The position numbers were made by a program, and so were the translations under genes. A stretch of 5,383 nt of DNA from Hyphomicrobiales bacterium (GTDB lineage: Bacteria; Pseudomonadota; Alphaproteobacteria; Rhizobiales; Aestuariivirgaceae): the NCBI GenBank assembly GCA_003151375.1, contig PLXI01000186.1, positions 3,216 through 8,598 on the forward strand. Direction: 5' to 3'. Positions 1-5,274 of the stretch are shown in pieces; position 1 is the first letter of the stretch, and each line of letters opens with the position of its first letter. The notes beneath the pieces are model-generated. The model was not told the DNA's origin and searched no databases. It was given only the letters and a program-made list of their open reading frames with translations.

Positions 1-93
1 TGGGGCTTTTACCTCACGTTGCAAAATGCGATGGCGCTTTTTTGGTAAAGCGGTGGCGGCTCAGGCACATTTAATCTGAGCAGTGAACATAAA
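1..93 (+). other. Left edge; possible 3' end of an upstream plus-strand gene
   Basis: No gene can be called with confidence. All three plus-strand frames are open from the left edge and stop at 48 (TAA), 74 (TAA) and 79 (TGA). The frame ending at 48 gives a hydrophobic, protein-like tail (WGFYLTLQNAMALFW) and has the highest share of G or C at third codon positions, so it is the best candidate for the end of a gene. The terminator that follows would serve such a convergent gene as well as the helicase. Too little sequence is present to name a product. Confidence 0.25.
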
Positions 94-95
94 TT

Positions 96-126
96 AAAAA
101 GCCCGCGAGTGATCGCGGGCTTTTTT
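96..126. terminator. Bidirectional intrinsic terminator between convergent genes
   Basis: A perfect inverted repeat: A5 plus GCCCGCGA, a four-base GTGA loop, then TCGCGGGC plus T6. The stem is eight GC-rich pairs extended by five A-T pairs, and each strand reads the GC stem followed by a run of T. It lies about 20 bases past the helicase stop codon and would also end any plus-strand transcript arriving from the left edge. Confidence 0.93.
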
Positions 127-145
127 GTTGGATATATGAAATGGC

Positions 146-2188
146 TTAGCCTTCAGAGCGTTCTTTGCGCTTGAACGTGCCGCCTGTTGGTTTGCTGAAA
201 CCACCTGGCTTGCCAGCGCCTGGGAATTTGTTGCGTGGCTTGCCGCCAGCGAAATTACCGCGTGGTTTATCGCCGAAGTTTCCGCGAGGCTTGTCACCAA
301 AATTTCCACGTGGCTTATCGCCAAAGTGAGCTGGGCGTTCGCCACGTTCTTGATGCGGGCGGTCGCTGTTGAATGGGCGGTCTTGGCGTGGGGCATGATC
401 GCGGTTGAATGGCTTTGCATCACCACGTGGCGCAAAATCACGGCGTTCGCCACCACCTTCAGTGCGTGGACGATCGTCACGATTGAAAGCTGGCTTGTCG
501 CCTCTATCATAGCGTGGCTTGCCGCCGAATGGCTTGGCGCCAAAGGGTTTATCGCCAAATGATTTGCGCGGGCGCTCGCTGTTGAATGGACGAGCTTCGC
601 CTGTACCTTCAGCTGGAGTGCTACCAAACTTCGGACGATCACCCGTTGGGCGATCACCGCGTGGTTTGAAATCACCACGGCCTGCGCCGCGCTTGTTTTC
701 AAACTTACTATCGAAACCATTCTTCTTGAACCATGGCTGATGCGGACGCTCAGCCTGTGGTTCACGCGGCTTGGGCTTTTGATACATGATGGTTGGCTCA
801 CCTTGCAGTGGCGTCCAATTGGCGCGCTGAGCGGCCTCTTTGGCAGATTCTTGACGTGCCTCTTGCGATGCTGCCTCAACATGGGCTGGCTTTTCAAAAT
901 GCGGCTTGCGATCAGAAAAAGCTGGACGATCTGAACGTTCGCGCGTTGGACGCTCAAACTTTGGACGATCCGATTGAGGGCGATCTCCACGCTGTTTAGG
1001 TGCAGTGGCGCGGCCATTGGGGCGGCGCTGTTCTTGGCCACCTTGTGGCACTTCAGCCTTGCCCAGTGGATGCACCATAACGGGAATGGACATTCTGATG
1101 GTGCGCTCAATATCGCGCAGCAATGAACGCTCATCACCAGCACACAGCGCAATGGCAGAACCTTCAGTGCCGGCGCGGGCCGTACGGCCAATGCGGTGAA
1201 CATACGATTCAGGCACATGTGGCAGATCAAAGTTGATCACATGGCTCACGCCGTCAATATCGATGCCGCGGGCTGCAATGTCTGTGGCCACAAGCACCAA
1301 GATCTTGCCGCTTTTAAAACCAGCCAGTGCTTTTTCGCGATTGGCTTGGCTCTTGTTGCCGTGAATTGCCGAAGCTGTGTAATTGGCTTGAGCCAATGCA
1401 CGCACAACTTTATCAGCGCCGTGCTTGGTGCGTGTAAACACCAAAGTGCGCGTCATGTTATTGTCTTTGAGCAGCTCATTGAGCAAAGCCATTTTGCCGG
1501 GTTGGTCAACATGGATCACCGATTGGTTCACGCGCTCGGTGGTGGTGGCCGCAGGTGTCACTTCAACACGCACTGGGTCTGTTAACAGACCAGCGGCAAG
1601 GCCAGCGATTTCCTTTGGCATGGTGGCCGAGAAAAACAGGTTCTGACGCTTTTTAGGAAGAAGCGAAACGATGCGGCGGATGGCGTGAATGAAGCCAAGA
1701 TCAAGCATCTGATCCACTTCATCCAGCACGAAGACTTCAACTTTGCTCAAGCTGATGCAGCGGCGCTCGATCAGATCGACCAAACGGCCTGGCGTTGCAA
1801 CCAGAACATCTAAGCCACCACGGCAAAGCTCAACTTGCTTGCCGATGGAGGTGCCACCGAAAACAGTGGCGCGGGAGAATTTTATGTTGCGGCCATAGGT
1901 TTTGAAGCTCTCGCCGATTTGGGCGGCAAGCTCACGCGTTGGCGTGAGGATCAAAACTTTGGCGGTGCCTTTGGCGGCGCGTTCTGTGCTTTGCGACAGG
2001 CGCTCTAAAATCGGCAAGGCGAAGGCGGCTGTCTTGCCGGTGCCAGTTTGGGCGATGCCAAGCAGGTCTTTGCCTTCCAGCAATGGCGGGATGGCTTTGG
2101 CCTGAATCGGCGTTGGGGTGTCATAGCCCTCTTGGGCTAGGGCTTTGAGAATCGGCGCTGAAAGGCCGAGATCGGTAAATTGAGTCAA
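146..2188 (-). CDS. rhlE: RhlE-type DEAD-box ATP-dependent RNA helicase with long low-complexity tail
   Basis: An ATP-dependent RNA helicase of 680 residues, expected in the cytoplasm in ribosome assembly, RNA decay or cold adaptation. Numbering from the proposed start MTQFTDLGLS, the motifs are: Q motif around 22-29 (Q29), motif I AQTGTGKT 46-53, Ia PTRELA 83-88, Ib TPGR 132-135, motif II DEVD 156-159, SAT 187-189, ATDIAARGID 301-310 and HRIGRTARAG 331-340. The core ends near residue 375. About 300 residues then follow, rich in R, K, D, G, P and F (GDRP, GDKP, FNSDRP words), a likely disordered RNA-binding tail. The frame stays open up to an ATG at 2320, but those 44 extra residues look non-coding. 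The TTG at 2188 has GAAAG seven bases upstream and begins exactly where family homology begins. Motif II has Val where Ala is usual. Helicase identity is certain; the RhlE assignment is at subfamily level. Confidence 0.93.
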   Translation of the reverse strand: MTQFTDLGLSAPILKALAQEGYDTPTPIQAKAIPPLLEGKDLLGIAQTGTGKTAAFALPILERLSQSTERAAKGTAKVLILTPTRELAAQIGESFKTYGRNIKFSRATVFGGTSIGKQVELCRGGLDVLVATPGRLVDLIERRCISLSKVEVFVLDEVDQMLDLGFIHAIRRIVSLLPKKRQNLFFSATMPKEIAGLAAGLLTDPVRVEVTPAATTTERVNQSVIHVDQPGKMALLNELLKDNNMTRTLVFTRTKHGADKVVRALAQANYTASAIHGNKSQANREKALAGFKSGKILVLVATDIAARGIDIDGVSHVINFDLPHVPESYVHRIGRTARAGTEGSAIALCAGDERSLLRDIERTIRMSIPVMVHPLGKAEVPQGGQEQRRPNGRATAPKQRGDRPQSDRPKFERPTRERSDRPAFSDRKPHFEKPAHVEAASQEARQESAKEAAQRANWTPLQGEPTIMYQKPKPREPQAERPHQPWFKKNGFDSKFENKRGAGRGDFKPRGDRPTGDRPKFGSTPAEGTGEARPFNSERPRKSFGDKPFGAKPFGGKPRYDRGDKPAFNRDDRPRTEGGGERRDFAPRGDAKPFNRDHAPRQDRPFNSDRPHQERGERPAHFGDKPRGNFGDKPRGNFGDKPRGNFAGGKPRNKFPGAGKPGGFSKPTGGTFKRKERSEG
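252..323 (-). repeat. Three tandem 24-bp units in the helicase tail
   Basis: Units at 252-275, 276-299 and 300-323 each encode an eight-residue GDKPRGNF-type repeat near the helicase C-terminus. The units differ mainly at synonymous positions while the peptide stays almost the same. This suggests an older duplication kept by selection on the protein rather than a fresh slippage product. Looser copies of the same theme (GDKP, GAKPFGGKP, GDRP) extend through the rest of the tail. Confidence 0.85.
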
Positions 2189-2354
2189 AATAATACTTTC
2201 GCAGGAACATAAGGGATTTGGCCACGCGAGCTGTCCTGAAGCTGGCGAGGTTGACCATCCCACGTGAAAGGAGAGTTGTTTGCTGTTTGCCTGACTGGTT
2301 GCTTTAAAAAAGCACCTCACGTCGTCGTTTGGGCATTATGCTGTAGCAGCGATG
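2189..2354 (-). promoter_or_regulatory. Probable long 5' leader of the helicase mRNA
   Basis: If the promoter at 2361-2389 is used, transcription starts near 2354 and leaves about 165 bases before the TTG start. The leader contains a small hairpin at 2297-2315 (GGT and GCTTT pairing with AAAGC and ACC around a T-rich loop, with one bulged base). It also contains a GAAAG Shine-Dalgarno-like element at 2196-2200. Long leaders are known for cold-shock helicase genes such as E. coli deaD/csdA; a similar role here is inference. No known riboswitch was recognised. Confidence 0.4.
2196..2200 (-). promoter_or_regulatory. Shine-Dalgarno element deciding a TTG start for the helicase
   Basis: GAAAG on the minus strand, seven bases before the TTG at 2188-2186. 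It can pair with the CUUUC segment near the 3' end of 16S rRNA. It supports the TTG as start over the in-frame ATG at 2320, which has no convincing ribosome binding site and precedes a stretch without family resemblance. Confidence 0.6.
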
Positions 2355-2360
2355 GCCGTC

Positions 2361-2389
2361 ACTTAGATATGTTGCAGTGCAATGTCAAG
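2361..2389 (-). promoter_or_regulatory. Candidate housekeeping promoter of the helicase
   Basis: On the minus strand, CTTGAC (2389-2384, which also reads TTGACA from 2388) is followed by a 17-base spacer and CTAAGT (2366-2361). This resembles the alphaproteobacterial pattern CTTGAC-N17-CTATAT, with a perfect -35 and four of six matches at -10. The predicted start of transcription is near 2354. Confidence 0.5.
2372..2382. promoter_or_regulatory. Palindrome TTGCA-G-TGCAA inside the promoter spacer
   Basis: A perfect five-base inverted repeat around one central base, lying wholly between the predicted -35 and -10 elements of the helicase promoter. A protein bound here would block RNA polymerase. 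It is short enough to arise by chance and matches no operator I can name with confidence. Confidence 0.3.
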
Positions 2390-2425
2390 CGCTGAGGCAT
2401 TATGATGGGTAATGGCCCGCCAAAC

Positions 2426-2454
2426 TTGCTTTCATATGCAGGCTTTCGCATAAG
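2426..2454 (+). promoter_or_regulatory. Candidate iolC promoter
   Basis: TTGCTT (2426-2431), a 17-base spacer and CATAAG (2449-2454) give a plausible but weak sigma-70-type promoter. Transcription would start near 2461, leaving about 23 bases before the iolC start codon. A weak core promoter would suit a regulated catabolic gene. No GGAA-N6-TTCC site, the pattern I recall for rhizobial IolR, was found nearby. Confidence 0.4.
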
Positions 2455-2468
2455 TGGGTTCACCTCAT

Positions 2469-2474
2469 AAAGGA
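2469..2474 (+). promoter_or_regulatory. Ribosome binding site that sets the iolC start
   Basis: AAAGGA lies nine bases before the ATG at 2484. The upstream in-frame GTG at 2454 has no such site, falls within the predicted -10 region, and adds ten residues not expected in the family. The ATG at 2484 is therefore preferred. Confidence 0.75.
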
Positions 2475-2483
2475 TCAAACTTC

Positions 2484-4385
2484 ATGTCTTTGCCTAAGCT
2501 TGATGTCATCACCATGGGCCGCTGTTCGGTTGATCTTTATGGCCAGCAGATTGGCGCAAGGCTTGAGGATATTGGCAGCTTTGCCAAATCGGTTGGCGGT
2601 TCGCCCACAAATATCGCCATTGGCACAGCGCGGCTGGGTTTGAAGACGGGTCTCATCACCCGTGTGGGTGATGAACAGATGGGCCGATTTGTGCGAGAGC
2701 AGTTGGCCCGCGAAGGGGTTTCCGCCACGGGCGTTGTGACGGACAAAGAACGCCTCACCTCGCTGGTTTTATTGTCGGTTGAAAATGACAAAACTTTCCC
2801 GCTGATTTTCTACCGCGATAATTGCGCGGACGCCGCATTGTGTGAAGCTGACGTCAAAAAAGAATTCATTCTATCGGCCAAGGCACTGCTGGTGACGGGA
2901 ACGCATTTTGCGAGGGCCAATACCGCAGCAGCGCAGCGCAAGGCGATGAAGATCGCCAAGAAAGCCATGCGCCGGATTATCATAGATATTGATTATCGCC
3001 CGAACCTCTGGGGCCTTGCTGGGCATGGTGCAGGCGAGAGCCGTTATATCAAGAGCAGCAAGGTGACGTCACACTTGCAAAAAATTCTGGCTGACTGTGA
3101 TCTTATCATCGGCACCGAAGAGGAAGTTCATATCGCTGGCGGCACCACTAATACGCTGAAAGCGCTGAAGAATATCCGCAAGATTTCCAAAGGCATTATT
3201 GTGCTCAAGCGCGGGCCAATGGGCTGTGTGGTTTATCCAAGCGCAATTCCAGCTTCTCTCGAAGAAGGAATTGTCGGCCGCGGTTTTCCGATTGAAGTTT
3301 ATAATGTGTTGGGCGCTGGTGATGCTTTCATGTCTGGCTTTTTGCGCGGCTGGCTGAAAGATGAGCCCTATGAAACCTGCGCCACTTGGGCCAATGCGTG
3401 CGGGGCCTTTGCGGTTTCGCGCCTGCTGTGCTCGCCTGAATATGTTTATTGGGATGAGTTGCAATATTTCTTGAAGAATGGTTCGCCCTTTAAGGCGCTG
3501 CGCAAGGATGAGACGATCAACCATCTGCATTGGGCATTGGGGCGCAGGGCGCTACCAAAGCAGATATTATCCTTCGCGATTGATCACCGCAAGTCGCTCG
3601 AGGATGTTGCCGATAAGGTGGGCGCTTCTTACGACAGGCTTCCGCCCTTCAAGCGCCTTGCGGTGAAGGCCATGGCCAAGGTTTCAAAAGGCAGGCCGGG
3701 TTATGGCACGCTGCTTGATGATAAATATGGCCGCGAAGCGATGTTTGATGCTGAAAAATTGGGCCTATGGATTGCGCGTCCGGTGGAAGACCCCGGCTCG
3801 CGGCCGCTGCGTTTTGAGTTTTCACAAGAGATGGGCGGTCGCCTGATTGAATGGCCCGTCACCCACACCATCAAATGCTTGGCGGCCTATCATCCCGACG
3901 ATTCGCCAGAGATGAAGCGCAAGCAGCAACAAAAACTGATGCATCTTTATCTCGCCGCGCGCGTTGTGGGGCGCGAATTGTTGATTGAAATTGTCGCCTC
4001 CAAGAATGGCCCGATGCTTGATGATACGGTTTCGCGGGTGATGGAAGAGCTTTATGCCATTGGCATCAAACCTGATTGGTGGAAGCTTGAGCCGCAAGAA
4101 AATGGCGCTGCTTGGGATGCCATTGGCAAAGTGATTGATGCGCGCGATCCGCTATGTCGCGGTGTAGTTGTGCTTGGCCTTGATGCGCCTGAAGCAGAAC
4201 TGGCTAAAGGTTTTAAAACGGTTGCTGATAAAGTGCATGTGAAGGGCTTTGCGGTAGGCCGCACGATTTTTTTGGAGGCCGCTGAAGCATGGCTTGCGGG
4301 CAAGATGACGGATGCGGTGGCCATTGATAATATGGCTGCGAAATATGCCTCGCTGGTGAAAATTTGGAATGAGGCACGTTCCTAA
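2484..4385 (+). CDS. iolC: Bifunctional 5-dehydro-2-deoxygluconokinase / DUF2090 aldolase-like protein
   Basis: A cytoplasmic enzyme of myo-inositol catabolism, 633 residues. Residues 1 to about 330 form a PfkB/ribokinase-type kinase: GGSPTNIAIG 38-47, FYRDNCAD 109-116, DIDYRPNLWG 168-177, and LGAGDAFMSGF 276-286 with Asp280 as the expected catalytic base. It phosphorylates 5-dehydro-2-deoxy-D-gluconate with ATP. Residues from about 345 to 633 match the DUF2090 domain often fused to IolC. This part resembles LacD-type class I aldolases in AIDHR (365-369), LLDDKYG (410-416) and THTIKCLAAYHPDD (460-473). By that analogy Lys464 is the likely Schiff-base lysine, and the domain is inferred to cleave the phosphorylated product to dihydroxyacetone phosphate and malonate semialdehyde. 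Its TAA stop directly abuts the iolB ATG, indicating cotranscription. The kinase assignment is firm; the aldolase reaction is inferred. Confidence 0.95.
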   Translation: MSLPKLDVITMGRCSVDLYGQQIGARLEDIGSFAKSVGGSPTNIAIGTARLGLKTGLITRVGDEQMGRFVREQLAREGVSATGVVTDKERLTSLVLLSVENDKTFPLIFYRDNCADAALCEADVKKEFILSAKALLVTGTHFARANTAAAQRKAMKIAKKAMRRIIIDIDYRPNLWGLAGHGAGESRYIKSSKVTSHLQKILADCDLIIGTEEEVHIAGGTTNTLKALKNIRKISKGIIVLKRGPMGCVVYPSAIPASLEEGIVGRGFPIEVYNVLGAGDAFMSGFLRGWLKDEPYETCATWANACGAFAVSRLLCSPEYVYWDELQYFLKNGSPFKALRKDETINHLHWALGRRALPKQILSFAIDHRKSLEDVADKVGASYDRLPPFKRLAVKAMAKVSKGRPGYGTLLDDKYGREAMFDAEKLGLWIARPVEDPGSRPLRFEFSQEMGGRLIEWPVTHTIKCLAAYHPDDSPEMKRKQQQKLMHLYLAARVVGRELLIEIVASKNGPMLDDTVSRVMEELYAIGIKPDWWKLEPQENGAAWDAIGKVIDARDPLCRGVVVLGLDAPEAELAKGFKTVADKVHVKGFAVGRTIFLEAAEAWLAGKMTDAVAIDNMAAKYASLVKIWNEARS

Positions 4386-4820
4386 ATGCCCAAGCTTCTT
4401 ATCAGAGCCAAAAAGAAAACCGGCAAGATTATTGATGTCACGCCAAAATCGGCCAAGTGGAAATATGTGGGCCATGAAGTGTGGAAATTGGCTGCTGGCA
4501 AAATCGCCAAAGGCTTTGAGGCCAAGCGTGAGACGTGCATTGTGTTCATGTCCGGCAAAGGCCGCGTTTCGGTGGATGGCAAGGATTTAGGTGTGCTGGG
4601 TGAGCGTGGAAGCGTGTTTGAAGGCAAGCCCTGGAGCATTTATTTGCCACCAAAATCCAAGTGGGTGGTGAAGGCCGAGAACGAGCTGGTGATCAACGTT
4701 TGCACAGCACCCGCAAAAGGCACCATGCCGCTGAAGGTGATTGATCCAGCGAGCCTGGAAGTCATCACCCGCGGCAAGGGTTCGAACACACGCTATGTCA
4801 CCAACATTATGCCGGAGTGA
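4386..4820 (+). CDS. iolB: 5-deoxy-glucuronate isomerase, N-terminal half (ends at in-frame TGA)
   Basis: IolB converts 5-deoxy-D-glucuronate to 5-dehydro-2-deoxy-D-gluconate, the substrate of the neighbouring IolC. This frame gives 144 residues covering the N-terminal cupin half, from MPKLLIRAKKKTGK to the family-typical GKGSNTRYVTNIMPE, and then meets TGA. The same frame continues after the TGA with the C-terminal half to 5183. The full span is 265 codons, the normal length for IolB, with no insertion or deletion. The ATG follows the iolC stop with no gap; a GAGG at 4371-4374 lies 11 bases upstream as a ribosome binding site inside iolC. This half lacks the metal-binding His/Glu set and should not be active alone. 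Readthrough, re-initiation, a nonsense mutation or a sequence error could explain the break. The family call is firm; functional status is open. Confidence 0.88.
   Translation: MPKLLIRAKKKTGKIIDVTPKSAKWKYVGHEVWKLAAGKIAKGFEAKRETCIVFMSGKGRVSVDGKDLGVLGERGSVFEGKPWSIYLPPKSKWVVKAENELVINVCTAPAKGTMPLKVIDPASLEVITRGKGSNTRYVTNIMPE
4818..4820 (+). other. In-frame TGA at codon 145 of iolB
   Basis: The stop lies between NIMPE and DGSAESLLVVEV in an unbroken frame. Recalled rhizobial IolB proteins have a variable linker here of equal length, and the TGA position aligns with a Gly. One base change (GGA or CGA to TGA) would explain it. The helicase, iolC and the distal end of iolB all stop at TAA. The Trp codons I checked are TGG, so a general TGA-to-Trp code is not supported. 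Confidence 0.9.
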
Positions 4821-4829
4821 GACGGCTCA

Positions 4830-4935
4830 GCGGAAAGCCTATTGGTGGTGGAAGTGATCACGCCAAATGGCAGTACATCCTCTTATCCATCGCATAAGCA
4901 CGACAAGGATAATCTTCCTGCGGAAAGCCTGTTGG
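4830..4935 (+). repeat. Short direct repeat within iolB
   Basis: GCGGAAAGCCTATTGG (4830-4845) and GCGGAAAGCCTGTTGG (4920-4935) match at 15 of 16 positions, exactly 90 bases (30 codons) apart and in the same frame. Both encode AESLL, before VVEV and before EETYY. Family members recalled have similar but not identical words at both places, so shared residues explain part of the match, with local gene conversion as an alternative. Confidence 0.7.
4832..4847 (+). promoter_or_regulatory. Possible internal ribosome binding site for the iolB C-terminal half
   Basis: GGAAAG at 4832-4837 starts 12 bases after the TGA and is followed by TTG (4842), GTG (4845) and GTG (4848), all in frame, at spacings of 4, 7 and 10 bases. 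A ribosome ending at the TGA could re-initiate here. A weak four-pair hairpin (GGCT 4824-4827 with AGCC 4836-4839) holds part of the motif in its loop and stem. The same bases also encode conserved residues (AESLL), so the motif may be incidental. Confidence 0.35.
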
Positions 4936-5183
4936 AAGAGACTTACTATCACCGCCTGAACCCGCCGCAAGGTTTTGCCTTTCAGCGGGTTTATACCGAT
5001 GATCGCAAATTGGATGAGGCCATGGCGGTGGAAGATGGTGACGTGGTGATAGTGCCGAAGGGCTATCACCCCTGCGCCACCATTCACGGCTATGATCTTT
5101 ATTATCTCAACGTGATGGCTGGGCCAAAGCGGGTGTGGAAGTTCAACAACGCCAAGGAACATGAGTGGTTGTTGAAGGCCTAA
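4845..5183 (+). CDS. iolB: 5-deoxy-glucuronate isomerase, C-terminal half
   Basis: The catalytic cupin half of IolB, in the same frame as the N-terminal half and separated from it by the TGA at 4818. In full-length numbering it holds the expected metal ligands His170 and His172 (HKHD), Glu184 or Glu185 (LEETYYHR) and His228 (GYHP). It also keeps the strongly conserved NPPQGFAFQRVYTDD and GYDLYYLNVMAGPKR stretches. It ends normally at TAA. The start at GTG 4845 is a guess based on GGAAAG seven bases upstream; TTG 4842 and GTG 4848 are alternatives, and the half may instead be made only by readthrough. Every conserved element looks intact, so any loss of function would be recent. It could work as a separately made partner of the N-terminal half, or be dead sequence. 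Confidence 0.7.
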   Translation: MVEVITPNGSTSSYPSHKHDKDNLPAESLLEETYYHRLNPPQGFAFQRVYTDDRKLDEAMAVEDGDVVIVPKGYHPCATIHGYDLYYLNVMAGPKRVWKFNNAKEHEWLLKA

Positions 5184-5198
5184 ATTTTAAACATTCCG

Positions 5199-5214
5199 TC
5201 AACCTTTGTTTAAC
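5199..5214 (+). promoter_or_regulatory. CtrA-like box upstream of the last gene
   Basis: TCAA-N7-TTAAC differs by one base in the core from the alphaproteobacterial CtrA full site TTAA-N7-TTAAC. It lies about 60 bases before the ATG at 5275, a usual distance for an activator site. The surrounding bases are AT-rich, which raises the odds of a chance match. Confidence 0.3.
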
Positions 5215-5229
5215 CAAATTGCAACTTGG

Positions 5230-5246
5230 CTGGCGCAAGCTTGGCT
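5230..5246 (+). promoter_or_regulatory. Weak sigma-54-like promoter motif
   Basis: CTGGCGCAAGCTTGGCT keeps the essential GG and GC pairs twelve bases apart and matches YTGGCACGN4TTGCW except at three positions. It would start transcription near 5257, about 18 bases before the ATG at 5275. A sigma-70 reading (TTGGCT at 5226-5231, CGATAA at 5249-5254, spacer 17) is equally possible, so the promoter class is undecided. Confidence 0.22.
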
Positions 5247-5274
5247 CACGATAAATAGGTTTGTGAGGCTTGCC

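Larger units (their letters stand above)
2332..2407. repeat. Spaced direct repeat GGCATTATG(C/A)TG
   Basis: GGCATTATGCTG at 2332-2343 and GGCATTATGATG at 2396-2407 match at 11 of 12 positions and start 64 bases apart, close to six helical turns. They flank the predicted helicase promoter (2361-2389). The second copy overlaps an inverted repeat CATTA-N7-TAATG (2398-2414) that lies upstream of the iolC -35 element. The layout fits paired regulator sites, but no regulator is identified and chance is possible. Confidence 0.4.

Noticed and set aside
60..80. Inverted repeat CTCAG-N11-CTGAG before the terminator
   Set aside because: Five-base arms with an 11-base loop are too weak to call a structured element.
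94..1230. A 378-codon open frame on the minus strand, overlapping the helicase tail in another frame
   Set aside because: It arises from the skewed codon composition of the low-complexity tail. The peptide is monotonous (Ala, His, Ser, Val), has no family resemblance, and runs into the terminator.
2124..2210. Small upstream ORF on the minus strand from ATG 2210 overlapping the helicase start
   Set aside because: About 27 codons with no ribosome binding site and no recognisable product; overlap with the helicase start could be chance.
2189..2320. N-terminal extension of the helicase from ATG 2320
   Set aside because: The 44 residues lack family resemblance and a ribosome binding site. The TTG at 2188 has a good site and coincides with the start of homology.
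2454..2483. GTG start of iolC ten codons upstream
   Set aside because: There is no ribosome binding site before it, it overlaps the predicted -10 element, and the ATG at 2484 has AAAGGA at proper spacing.
3069..3530. Minus-strand open frame of 153 codons inside iolC
   Set aside because: It lies wholly opposite a strongly conserved kinase-coding stretch and its peptide resembles nothing; it is a shadow frame.
4818..4860. Selenocysteine at the iolB TGA
   Set aside because: The downstream sequence offers only a four-pair hairpin without clear bacterial SECIS features, and no IolB known to me uses Cys or selenocysteine there.
146..5183. Alternative genetic code with TGA as Trp
   Set aside because: Trp codons checked in the coding regions are TGG, and only one in-frame TGA occurs in more than 4.7 kb of coding sequence.
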